Positions 18,193-26,800 of a stretch of DNA of 46,301 nt are shown here, in pieces; within the stretch, counting starts at the first letter, position 1, and every line of letters begins with the position of its first letter. The stretch is taken from positions 344,993-391,293 of the forward strand of contig NZ_RDBL01000013.1 in assembly GCF_008042035.1 (NCBI RefSeq), read 5' to 3'. Below the pieces are notes generated by a model, which was not told the DNA's origin, searched no databases, and saw only the letters and a program-made list of their open reading frames with translations. Origin of the DNA: Streptomyces sp. col6 (GTDB taxonomy: Bacteria > Actinomycetota > Actinomycetes > Streptomycetales > Streptomycetaceae). The position numbers were made by a program, and so were the translations under genes.

Positions 18193-19638
18193 TCACCGTG
18201 CCGAGTCGAACGCCCCCGGGTGAATCTGGTCCCGCGTCGCGATGTACTGCTGACGCACGGCCTGCCCCACGGGCAGCTCCTCACCGGGCTCCAGCACCTG
18301 CGCCGACGCGCCCTGCCAGGCCGGGGGAGTGCGCCCGTCGAGCGCCCCCTGCGAGACCCCGAGCGCCCAGGCCGCCTGCCGGGCCGCCCCCAGCGCCGCG
18401 TACTGGGCGGGCTGCGGCACGACCACCTGCGTCCCCAGCAGCGAGGGGGCCAGCTGCTGCACCGCCGGCAGCTCGGCCGCCGCGCCCAGCAGGAACACCC
18501 GCCGCACCTCCACGCCCCGGCCGCGCAGCACGTCGAGCGCGTCCGCCAGCGAGCAGAGCATCCCCTCGAACGCGGCCCGCGCCAGGTGCTCCGGTTTCAT
18601 CGACTCCCGCCGCAGCCCGCACAGCGTCCCGGCGGTGTGCGGCAGCTGCGGGGTGCGCTCACCTTCCAGATACGGCAGGAGTACGAGCCCCGAGGAGCCG
18701 GCCGTCGACTTCAGGGCCAGCGCGGACAGCGCGTCGAGCCCTTCCGCGTCCAGCATCTCGGCGGTGCCGCGCAGCGCGCGTACGGCGTTCGACGTGTGGA
18801 CCACCGGCAGGTGCATGCCCGTCGCGTCGGCGAACGAGGTGATCATCCCGGTCGAATCGGCCAGCGCCTCGTGGTGCACCGCCATCACGGAACCCGAGGC
18901 CCCCAGCGACACGACCGCGTCCCCGACCCCGACGCCGAGCCCGAAGGCCGCCGCCATGGTCTCGCCGGTCCCGGCGGAGATGAGCAGCCCCTCCGGCGTC
19001 ATCCCGGCCGCGTCGGACGGTCCGAGCACCTCCGGCAGCGCCGCCTGGTGACCGAGCGCCAGCTCCACCAGATCCGGCCGGTAGGACTCCGTCCCCGCCG
19101 ACCAGTACCCGGTACCGGAGGCGGCGCCCCGGTCGGTGGTCCGCCGGGCCGGCCGCCCCAGCAGCTGCCACACCAGCCAGTCGTGCGGCTGGAGCACCGC
19201 CGCCACGCGCTGCGCCTGCTCCGGCTCGGTGCGCGCCAGCCAGCGCAGCTTGGCCACCGGCTGCGCCGCCTGCGGCACCGCCCCGACCGCCTCGGCCCAG
19301 GCCTGCCGCCCGCCGAGCCCGTCGATCAGATCGGCCGCCGCGGCCTGCGCCCGCTTGTCGTTGCCGAGCAGCGCGGGGCGTACGAGGTTGCCCTGGTGGT
19401 CCAGCGGTACGAGCCCGTGCTGCTGCGCGGACACGCCGATGGCCTGCACCCCTTCGAGCAGCCCGCCGGTGGCGGCCTCACCGAGGGAGAGCAGCCACGC
19501 CTGCGGATCGACCTCGGTGGCCTTCGCCTCGACGGGGTGCGCGGCGTACCCCTCGCGCAGTACGGCGCCCGTGTCCGTATCGCAGACCACGATGTGAGTG
19601 AACGCGGAAGAACTGTCCAAGCCGGCGACTATGCCCAT
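18193..19638 (-). CDS. FGGY-family carbohydrate kinase (xylulokinase-like)
   Basis: A 481-residue sugar kinase of the FGGY/ASKHA fold. MGIVAGLDSSSAFTHIVV holds the first phosphate loop, IGVSAQQHGLV is the substrate-binding motif of xylulokinases, TDRGAASGTGYW follows, and SLGASGSVMAV is the second phosphate loop with GASG in place of GTSG. LLGAAAELPAVQQL corresponds to the C-terminal FGGY signature, which in xylulokinases reads GGGA.S. A pentulose is the likeliest substrate. ATG 19638 gives the family N-terminus; a GTG at 19656 is possible, but its GGAGG abuts the codon. No sugar transporter or isomerase is nearby. Confidence 0.87.
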   Translation of the reverse strand: MGIVAGLDSSSAFTHIVVCDTDTGAVLREGYAAHPVEAKATEVDPQAWLLSLGEAATGGLLEGVQAIGVSAQQHGLVPLDHQGNLVRPALLGNDKRAQAAAADLIDGLGGRQAWAEAVGAVPQAAQPVAKLRWLARTEPEQAQRVAAVLQPHDWLVWQLLGRPARRTTDRGAASGTGYWSAGTESYRPDLVELALGHQAALPEVLGPSDAAGMTPEGLLISAGTGETMAAAFGLGVGVGDAVVSLGASGSVMAVHHEALADSTGMITSFADATGMHLPVVHTSNAVRALRGTAEMLDAEGLDALSALALKSTAGSSGLVLLPYLEGERTPQLPHTAGTLCGLRRESMKPEHLARAAFEGMLCSLADALDVLRGRGVEVRRVFLLGAAAELPAVQQLAPSLLGTQVVVPQPAQYAALGAARQAAWALGVSQGALDGRTPPAWQGASAQVLEPGEELPVGQAVRQQYIATRDQIHPGAFDSAR

Positions 19639-19708
19639 ACACAGATTCTGCCGCACCTCCGGAGGTTTCCCGTACCGGTGGCGCGGCAGAAGCGAGCGGC
19701 GGGGCCGA

Positions 19709-20014
19709 CTAGGTGTTGGTGGTCCCCCAGTCGTCCTCGACGCCGTTGCCCGTGCCGCGCCCCCGCAACGACCGCACCCGGTCCGTCACGGACGCCGGCA
19801 CCTTGTCGCCGACCTTCTCGCCCACCGCGTGGTACGCCTTCCCCGCGAACTCCCGGCCGCTCTGGGCCGCGGTCTCGCAGGTGTTGCGCACGGCCGGGTT
19901 CTGGGCGAACTGGCGTGCGGACTTCTTCAGCTGCTCGTAGCGCTCCCGCCCGGCCCGCGTGCCGAGCACGTAACCGAGGGCCACTCCGGCGATGAACGTG
20001 AGCCGGTACCGCAT
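19709..20014 (-). CDS. Small YtxH-like membrane-anchored protein
   Basis: A 101-residue protein with one N-terminal hydrophobic helix (MRYRLTFIAGVALGYVLGTR) followed by a charged amphipathic stretch and a polar tail. The LGYVLGTRAGRERYEQL junction is typical of YtxH-domain proteins, small membrane-attached stress-type proteins of unknown mechanism. ATG 20014 was chosen because AAGGAAGG lies about 10 nt upstream; a GTG at 20023 is in frame but sits right against that site. Confidence 0.8.
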   Translation of the reverse strand: MRYRLTFIAGVALGYVLGTRAGRERYEQLKKSARQFAQNPAVRNTCETAAQSGREFAGKAYHAVGEKVGDKVPASVTDRVRSLRGRGTGNGVEDDWGTTNT

Positions 20015-20096
20015 GGCTGCCACCCTTCCTTCGCTCCGTGCGACGTGTGCTGCCCGCCTACCCGCAGACGCCCGAGATCACCCCGGCCGATACCGA

Positions 20097-20128
20097 TTGG
20101 CAAAGCACCCCCCTGCTTGCGCTAATGT
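20097..20128 (+). promoter_or_regulatory. Probable promoter of the tRNA-Asn pair
   Basis: TTGGCA (20097-20102) and TAATGT (20123-20128) lie upstream of the tRNA genes in an A/T-richer patch. The spacing, about 20 nt, is longer than ideal, so the exact -35 is uncertain. Confidence 0.4.
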
Positions 20129-20194
20129 ATGTGTCGCAGCGAACGCGCGCCGCCCGGCATCCGCCAGGCAGGTACGTTCGAGGCACCGCAGCAA

Positions 20195-20267
20195 TCCCCT
20201 GTAGCTCAATTGGCAGAGCAGCCGGCTGTTAACCGGCAGGTTACTGGTTCGAGTCCAGTCGGGGGAG
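20195..20267 (+). tRNA. tRNA-Asn (anticodon GUU), first copy
   Basis: A 73-nt cloverleaf. The acceptor TCCCCTG pairs with CGGGGGA, with discriminator G. The D arm is GCTC...GAGC, the anticodon loop is CTGTTAA with GTT, and the T arm is ACTGG-TTCGAGT-CCAGT. The 3' CCA is not encoded. Confidence 0.97.
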
Positions 20268-20272
20268 CGCGA

Positions 20273-20345
20273 TCCCCTGTAGCTCAATTGGCAGAGCATT
20301 CGGCTGTTAACCGGAGGGTTACTGGTTCGAGTCCAGTCGGGGGAG
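20273..20345 (+). tRNA. tRNA-Asn (anticodon GUU), second copy
   Basis: A second 73-nt cloverleaf 5 nt after the first. It is identical except for four bases at the foot of the anticodon stem (GC to TT on the 5' side, CA to AG on the 3' side), which keep the stem paired. The 3' CCA is not encoded. Confidence 0.97.
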
Positions 20346-20355
20346 CGATCGGAAG

Positions 20356-20379
20356 AGGACCCCCTTCGGGGTCCTTTTT
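20356..20379 (+). terminator. Intrinsic terminator after the tRNA-Asn pair
   Basis: AGGACCCC (20356-20363), loop CTTC, GGGGTCCT (20368-20375), then a run of T to 20379: a textbook Rho-independent terminator. Confidence 0.92.
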
Positions 20380-20512
20380 CGTGTGCCCGGAACCGGCCGC
20401 GAGGCAGCGCCGTCTTCATGGTCATCAGCAGCCGGGCATCCGCAGCGGGAGATCGTATGACCGGCTATGCTGCGGCAGACGGTGCGCACACATGTACGCG
20501 CCACGCCGAAAC

Positions 20513-20586
20513 GGGGCGGTAGCTCAGCCGGTTAGAGCAGCGGACTCATAATCCGTCGGCCGTGGGTTCGAGTCCCACCCGCCCCA
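20513..20586 (+). tRNA. tRNA with CAU anticodon (Met, or Ile2 after lysidine modification)
   Basis: A 74-nt cloverleaf. The acceptor GGGGCGG pairs with CCGCCCC, with discriminator A. The D arm is GCTC...GAGC with a GGTTA loop, the anticodon stem GCGGA/TCCGT encloses CTCATAA, and the T arm is GTGGG-TTCGAGT-CCCAC. Initiator features (unpaired first base, GGG/CCC anticodon stem) are absent, so it is elongator Met or Ile2; sequence alone does not decide. The accessory operon begins about 400 nt downstream. Confidence 0.93.
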
Positions 20587-20593
20587 CCCAGCT

Positions 20594-20623
20594 TCCCCAG
20601 GCAGAATCGTTCTGACCTGGGGA
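20594..20623 (+). terminator. Hairpin after the CAU tRNA
   Basis: TCCCCAGG (20594-20601) pairs with CCTGGGGA (20616-20623), and inside it CAGAA pairs with TTCTG around a TCG loop, giving a near-continuous 13-bp stem. A T-run appears only about 9 nt later (near 20631). Confidence 0.7.
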
Positions 20624-20988
20624 TTCGTGGTTTTTGTGGCGGTTGCCCGAGGGGCGCCGCGAGCCGTGCTCGATGGTGTTGGGACGGGGGCCCGGAACCT
20701 GCGCCCCTTCGGCCGTCCGGATGATCGATTCGGCGGTGCACTCCGCTGTCTCTCCCCGTTCACGGCCTGGCTCGGCAGTCCGGCCGGGTGGTGGTGGCGG
20801 GGCGAAGGCTCGGTGTCCGTGCGGGTGGCGGCCGGTGCCGATCCTTTCCGTCGTGACCCGCGTCTGCCCTGTTCTGCGTGGGTGGAGCCACAGGTCACGA
20901 GAAGGGGGATATTGGTCCGAATGGCTGACATGCTGGGCGGCGACGTCAGTATCCTGAGCGCCGGGATCCTGGTCGACGGGGGGCGCAC
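20624..20988 (+). other. Non-coding leader region of the accessory operon
   Basis: No gene I can support. CTGACA (20925-20930) with TATCCT (20950-20955, 19-nt spacer) is a possible promoter for the four-gene operon. It is embedded in a loose inverted repeat (CTGAC ... GTCAG). A GGGGGG ribosome-binding site lies just before ATG 20989. The 20640-20900 stretch shows open frames on both strands but no recognisable protein. Confidence 0.4.
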
Positions 20989-21807
20989 ATGTCTGGCTCA
21001 CACACGGTGTACCGCAAGGCAGTTGGGGGAAACTGGGCGGACTGGTGGCTGGCCTGGCCGCTGGTGCAGCGGGTGGCGGTAGGAGACGTTCTCCATAACC
21101 TGGACGGCCGCGTTCGGACGGCCGGGGCGCTGTCGGACCGGGGGATCGGGTTCGCCCTGCGCCCGGGTCTCCCGCACAGGGATTTTCTGTACGACGCCCA
21201 GGGGACCGTTTCGGTCCGGTTCAAGACCGCCGGTGCCGCGATGGACGGTTTCGCGTCTCTCGCCGTCGCCGATCTCGGCGCGGCCGTCGAGTTCACGAAG
21301 AGCAAGTCCGCCCTGGTGGTGTTCACGGGCATGGTGGAGCGCGGTGTGGAGAACCACCCCGCCCTCGCGGCAGAGCTGCTCCGCCTGAGCTGGGACACCT
21401 GGGACGACTCGCTGCTGGCGGTGACCCAGGTGGTGACCGCGCGGTCCGGCACACTCATGACGAGCGCCGCGAGCAGAGCGTCCGCCGAAGTGCGCCTGCA
21501 GGCCGGGGCGGGCCAGGCGCAGCTAGGGCTCGCCGACCTCGCGGCGGGGGCTTCGATCCTGCGGGCGCAGGGTCTGTCCGAGCAGTGGACTGGCGGGGAG
21601 TGCACACCGTTCTTCCGCGTGGTACGGCTCAAGAAGCCGTGGTTCAGAGCGGCGAAGGCGGACTACGAACCTCGTCAGCCCGGCCGCGGCGCCGGACCGG
21701 TGCCGGTCCCGCCCGTGCTGTTGGAGGAGGCACTGGATGATCCGGGCGCGGTGCTGGAGGAGGTAGGACCGGAGGAACAGCCGGGCTTCGATCCTTCCGG
21801 GGAGTAG
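20989..21807 (+). CDS. Candidate gasdermin-like pore-forming effector (first gene of the accessory operon)
   Basis: A 272-residue protein of no family I can name with certainty. Residues about 26-216 have an alternating beta pattern: VAVGDVLHNLDG at 29-40, GTVSVRFKTAG, a DLGAAVEF strand, a helical RGVENHPALAAELLRL stretch, VTQVVTARSGTLMTSA at 145-160, and a closing ECTPFFRVVRLKK at 204-216. This order resembles the N-terminal domain of gasdermins, which ends in a motif like PLVFGFQAVRL in bacterial members. A Pro/Glu-rich tail (217-272) could be the autoinhibitory part that a protease removes. Against this: the only cysteine is Cys205, so the N-terminal palmitoylated cysteine known in bacterial gasdermins is missing. 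The CHAT protease gene starts 19 nt downstream. The start ATG has GGGGGG upstream. Confidence 0.85.
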   Translation: MSGSHTVYRKAVGGNWADWWLAWPLVQRVAVGDVLHNLDGRVRTAGALSDRGIGFALRPGLPHRDFLYDAQGTVSVRFKTAGAAMDGFASLAVADLGAAVEFTKSKSALVVFTGMVERGVENHPALAAELLRLSWDTWDDSLLAVTQVVTARSGTLMTSAASRASAEVRLQAGAGQAQLGLADLAAGASILRAQGLSEQWTGGECTPFFRVVRLKKPWFRAAKADYEPRQPGRGAGPVPVPPVLLEEALDDPGAVLEEVGPEEQPGFDPSGE

Positions 21808-21826
21808 GGCGGGGCCGGCGAGGATC

Positions 21827-23857
21827 ATGAACAGTGCGGTATGGCTGCGCGTTGTGGAGCTTCCGGGCAGCGCGTCGGGCTTCGGGGTCCACTTCGTGGC
21901 GGACAAGGGCATCCAGCTCCTGGTGCCCATGGCGGACGTGGGAGACCTGACGGCTCTGAGGGCCGTATTCGAGAGGCAGGCGACGGAGCAGGACCGCCGG
22001 GAGGCCGGTGACGCTCTCTTCGACGCGGTGTTCGGCGGCGGGCTCGGTTCGCCTTGGGCGGAGTTACGGGCGGGTGCCACGAAGGACGACCCGTTGCACG
22101 TGCTTCTGACCGTCGAGCCCGCGGCTCTGCGCGCGCTGCCGTGGGAGCTGATGCGCTGCCAGGGCACCTGGTTATGGCGGCGGCCCGAACTGCTGCTCAG
22201 GCGGGGGGTGCCGGCTGCGGGGGCGGAACCGCCGCCCTCGGAACTCGGGCCCAGACGCGTGCTGATAGTGGTGGCGACCCCTGCCAGCCAGGAGCAGATA
22301 CTCGCCGAGCACGAGATCGCCGCACTCTCCGGAGTGCTGGAGCGATCCCCGGGACTGGCCCATGTGGAGGTGCTCGATTGCCCGGCGAGCGCCTCGGTGC
22401 TTGCCGAAGCTGTGGAGGAATTCCGTCCGCACGTGGTGCATTTCATCGGACACGGGATGCCGCGATCCGACGGCGGCAGCCCGGAACTCTCCTTCTCCTC
22501 CGACACGGGGGTCCTGTGGACTCTCGCCGCCGAAGACATCGCGGACCTGTTCGGCAGGCAGCCATCCGTCGTGGTGCTGAACGCGTGCCGCATCGCCCAG
22601 GCCGACCCGTCGGACTGGATAGGCGGAATCGCGCAGGCGTTCCTCGAATCCGGGGTGCGGGCAGTTCTTTCGATGCAGGCCGACATCGACTCGCAGGCCG
22701 CCGTGATCTTTTCGGGCAAGTTCTACGAGGCGTTCGCGGAACACAAACCGCTGGACGTCTGTGTCGCCGTGGCGCGCGCCGAGCTCGGGAGGATGCCCGA
22801 GAAGACCGGTGCCTGGGCCCTTCCCGTCCTGTTGATGCGCAGCGAGCCCGATGATGCGCTGCCTCATCTGCTCGCGACGCCGGACAGTTCGGTGACGGAT
22901 GTTCTTCGCCATAAGCAGTACGCTGACCTGCAGCTTTTTGTTGGGCGTTCTGAAGAGCGACGGAACGCCTGGTGGGCCTTGGACGATCCCCGGGCCGTTC
23001 CTTCCGTACCCGAGCGTCATGTGCTCGTGATAGGCAAGCATCCCCGGAGCGGGCACAACCCGACAGGTAAGACGTGGCTGGCGAACTGGTGTCTTGCCAC
23101 CTGGTTCCTTCGAGGGCATCACATAATCTCCGTTGACCTGGCGCAGAGGATTTCGGCACCGGGTGGACAGGCGGGTGGCGGGTCGAAGAAGGACTGGTTG
23201 GCTGTGCTGCGCATGATTCGTGAAAGGGCGGTCTCGCCGGATCAGCTCTGCTCATTACCGAAGGACGTCTTCGGTGAGTTCAACGCGCAGCTCAACCGAC
23301 TGGTGTCCGGAGCGGTGAGGCCTCTTGAAGGAGAGGTGTACGGGCAGGAGGACGAATGGCAACCGTTCAATGTGGACGCGGGCCACGCGGATGAGCGCAA
23401 GGCGCAGATTCTGGACGCGTTTCGGCAGGCTCTCTGCAAGGCTTCCGTCACCCGGCCGATCGTCATCGCTCTCGACCATGCCGAAATGGTGACGGAAGAG
23501 TCGTTGAGCGGCGAGCTCTACCACGGTCTGATCAGGCCCATCGCCAAGGGCGAGGCAATGCCGCTTCGGCTGGTCCTCGTTGCCTCCGAGTTTTCGCGGC
23601 CTGTGGTTCCCGACGCGGACTCGCATCTGGTGGGCCGTGTCCAGGTCGGCGATTTCAAGAAGTCTCACTTCATGCGGCTGGCCAGGGCCTACAGCAGCCG
23701 ACTGAAATGTGTCCCCAACGCCGCGACTCTCAACTTGCTCCATGCTTATGTCCAGCAGCCGGACGACTACTTTCCGGTAGGGCTCTTCCAGTTGTTCACG
23801 CAGAAGAGGATCATCCAGCAGTGGACCGAAGCGGCTCGGGCTCTGGAGGCCCGATGA
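21827..23857 (+). CDS. CHAT (caspase-like) protease fused to a P-loop NTPase
   Basis: A 676-residue two-domain protein. The N-terminal half is a CHAT domain: LPWEL at 104-108 precedes the catalytic region, HFIGHG carries His209, and VLNACRIAQ carries Cys254, the expected His/Cys dyad of clan CD proteases. Later SMQADIDSQAAVIFSGKFYEAF is typical CHAT. The C-terminal half (about 370-676) is an NTPase with Walker A GHNPTGKT (409-416) and a Walker-B-like IVIALDHAE (Asp550). ATG 21827 has GAGGA upstream; the stop overlaps the next start as ATGA. In bacterial gasdermin operons CHAT proteases cleave and release the pore-forming protein, so the product of the upstream gene is the natural candidate substrate. 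The fused NTPase suggests nucleotide-controlled activation. Confidence 0.9.
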   Translation: MNSAVWLRVVELPGSASGFGVHFVADKGIQLLVPMADVGDLTALRAVFERQATEQDRREAGDALFDAVFGGGLGSPWAELRAGATKDDPLHVLLTVEPAALRALPWELMRCQGTWLWRRPELLLRRGVPAAGAEPPPSELGPRRVLIVVATPASQEQILAEHEIAALSGVLERSPGLAHVEVLDCPASASVLAEAVEEFRPHVVHFIGHGMPRSDGGSPELSFSSDTGVLWTLAAEDIADLFGRQPSVVVLNACRIAQADPSDWIGGIAQAFLESGVRAVLSMQADIDSQAAVIFSGKFYEAFAEHKPLDVCVAVARAELGRMPEKTGAWALPVLLMRSEPDDALPHLLATPDSSVTDVLRHKQYADLQLFVGRSEERRNAWWALDDPRAVPSVPERHVLVIGKHPRSGHNPTGKTWLANWCLATWFLRGHHIISVDLAQRISAPGGQAGGGSKKDWLAVLRMIRERAVSPDQLCSLPKDVFGEFNAQLNRLVSGAVRPLEGEVYGQEDEWQPFNVDAGHADERKAQILDAFRQALCKASVTRPIVIALDHAEMVTEESLSGELYHGLIRPIAKGEAMPLRLVLVASEFSRPVVPDADSHLVGRVQVGDFKKSHFMRLARAYSSRLKCVPNAATLNLLHAYVQQPDDYFPVGLFQLFTQKRIIQQWTEAARALEAR

Positions 23858-26800
23858 CGAACGCCGCGGACATGATGGCCGATCTGGCTCGCAGACTGGC
23901 GTCGGGCGAGAGTCCCGAGGACATCAGCAGGTCACTGGTACCCGAGTCCTGGCGGCCGGCGCTCAGAGCGTGCGCCGCGGCCCGGATGTTCGATTCGGCT
24001 CTCTACGAGGGGACGCTGCGTCCCTGGGCGCACCGTGCGACCGGGGAGGAGCCTCCTTCCTGGAGCGACCTCGTCGAACAAGGGGCCGTTGTTCCCGCCA
24101 GGTGGCAGCACGGGCAGTATGCGCTGACGGATTCGGATCGGAGCAGCTATTTCCGTGAGTGGCTGAAGCCCACCCCCTCCCGACTTCTGGCTGAACTCGA
24201 GGAACTGGAGAGGGAAGTTGCGCGGTATTGGGGTGCCGCGGACGACGAAGTCGAGCAACTTCGGCACCTTCTCCTGGGTGCACCGGAGCGGGCCGTCAGT
24301 CTGTTCGACCGGCTTTTCGCGCAGGCGGATGAGGACGGGGACTTCGCGGCATGCGAGGACCTGGTCGATGTTCTGGGGGACCCGGACCGCTCGGTCCGCC
24401 TGGCGCCCGAGTTGCGTCAGAGATACCGGGACTGCTCGGGCTATGTCCGTACCCGGTCCTTCTGGGCGGCCGACTACGCCCGCGCGGCGCAGTATCTCCC
24501 CCCGGACGGGATCGAGGAACAGGCGGAGCGCCTGCTGCGGGGCGAGCAGCGGATCTGGCAGATGTACGCGCCCGGCGGCGCGGGCAAGACGATGCAACTC
24601 CGCTGGCTGGTAGCGCGTCACTGGGTGCCGGCCGGGCGGGACGTGCTGTGCGCCAGGATCGACTTCGACTTCGCCAGTGCCAGAGCGGTCGGCCGCCATC
24701 CCTGGCTCATTCTGCTGGAAATCGCGGAACAAGTAGGGCGCCGATTTCCCGGTAAACTTTTCGAGAGACTCGAAAGCTACGCTGCTTATCGGGTGCTTCT
24801 TGACCGCCGGCCTTCCAAGCTGGCGAGCGATGTGGCGCGTGACATTGCTCTGCTGAATTCCGAGGCCGTCGAGGACGAGCTGGTCGGCGCCTTTGCCGAC
24901 AGGCTCAACCGCGTGCGTCCGGGCAAGCCGGTGGTTCTGGTCGTCGACACCCTGGAAGAGCTCCTGTTGCACGGTTCGGGCGAGGCGGCGCAGCTGCTGC
25001 GTCTGCTTGCCCGCCTGCTCGAGCGCTGCCCGGGGCTCCGGGTGATTCTGGCCGGCCGATACGATCTCCGAGAGGCGCTCCCGGACGCTCTTACTGTCTT
25101 CGGAGACGTCGAAATCGCTCATGTCGAGGTTCCACTCTTCACTTCCGGGAAAACGCGTGCCTACCTGGCCCGGCGCGGCATCACCGATCCGGAGCTGGTG
25201 CGCGCCGCGACGTCGAAGGCCCAGGGGCTTCCCTTCACATTGGCGTTGTGCGCGGACGTGATCGAGAGCGATCCGGATATCACGCCGGAGACCTTGAACT
25301 CCTGGGGGGAACCGCACCTTCGATACCTCATCGAGCGAGTTGTCTGCCGCATCGAAGACCCCCAGGTGCGATGGATTCTGCGCTACGGCGTCGTTCCGCG
25401 GCAGCTGCGGTTCGAAGACGTCAAGCAGGTCATGCTGCACTGGCTCTCAGCCGGCATCAGCGGGGCGGAGGAGGTGGACGATCCCCGCACGGACGCGCAT
25501 CACCTGCGCGGCAGCTCCGAGGTCTTCCCCGTCGTATCCGGTCAATTGACCGGTTGGCAGCTCGAGAACGCCTGGCAGCGTCTACTCGATTACGCCGGCG
25601 CATCCTCCTGGGTGTCCCGGCAGCCGGGAGACGACTCCGTAGTCGTCTTCCATCCCAATGTGGCGGCGCCCATGAGACAACTGGTCGCCCTTCAGCCGGT
25701 GGCCAGAAAGCTGCACCGCGCGTTCGCGCTTCACTTCGAGAGTCAGGCAGGCGCGTACCCCGAGCAGTGGCTCACCTACACCAGGGAGGCTCTTTACCAT
25801 CACTTCCAAGGCGGGCACCCCGATGCCGTGCAAGCGTGGCACAACGCCGTTCGACGGGCCGACGAGCGGAACGACTTCGACGGCATGCGGGAGCTGGCCG
25901 AGGAAGTGCTGGGGCCGGAGTACGTGGAGGGGACAGAGCCCAGGCGGCTTCCCGACGGACCGCAGTTGATCAGCCACACCACGCTCATTGCCGCGCATCT
26001 CGTGATAGCCACCTCGCTCGTACTGAAGCAGGCGGAAGAGAACACGTACAACGCCGCAGACCCCCTCTGGAACGAGATCGAGCACAGGATGGCGGTCGTC
26101 GGCAAGCTGCGTGCGAAGGCCCCAGCACCTGACGTGCAGTCGAACAGCGCGGAACAGTTGCTGCGGGCCTGCCTCCTGAGCAGCCAGAACAAGCACCAGG
26201 AGGCAGCGCACATCGTTCAGCTGGCGCTGCGCGAAGAAGAGGAGGACCGGTGGAGGGAACGGCTTCAGGTCACCCTCGCCCGCATTCAGACGGCACTCCA
26301 CGACGGTGAAGCGGAATCCACCTACCGCTCAGCTCTCCACACCGCCCACACCCGCAGTGCCACGGCCAGCCAATGGCTCATCTCCCTGGAACTGGCGCAG
26401 CAGCTGGAGCGCCAGGGGAACATCACCAAGGCTGTCGAACTCGAGGATCAGGTCGTCACACCGGCCGAATCCAAGGCATCCGCCGCCCTCACCCGGAACG
26501 CGGGGCGCCGTCATGAGCGGACGTCCCCGTTGCAGTCCCGCGCGATGTTGGCCAAAGCCCGCAGCCAGCTCAGTTCGTTCGTCCCCACAGAAGCGCTCGC
26601 GACTCTGCAACGCCCGGAGTTGCTGGCCGTCCCGCACGCGCAGCGTGTGGAAAGATGCCTGCTTCAGTCACGCGCCCACCGGCTCCTGGGGCAGTCCCAG
26701 GAGGCACTCACCGCCCTGGACGAGGCCGAGCAGTCGTCGGCCTCGGGCGAGGGGCCGGCCCGCTTCCGGCACCTCGCCAGGAGCCTCATGGCCCGTGCCG

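Noticed and set aside
20624..20988. Open frames between the CAU tRNA and the accessory operon as extra genes.
   Set aside because: The frames on both strands lack ribosome-binding sites and recognisable protein features, and some run through the tRNA.
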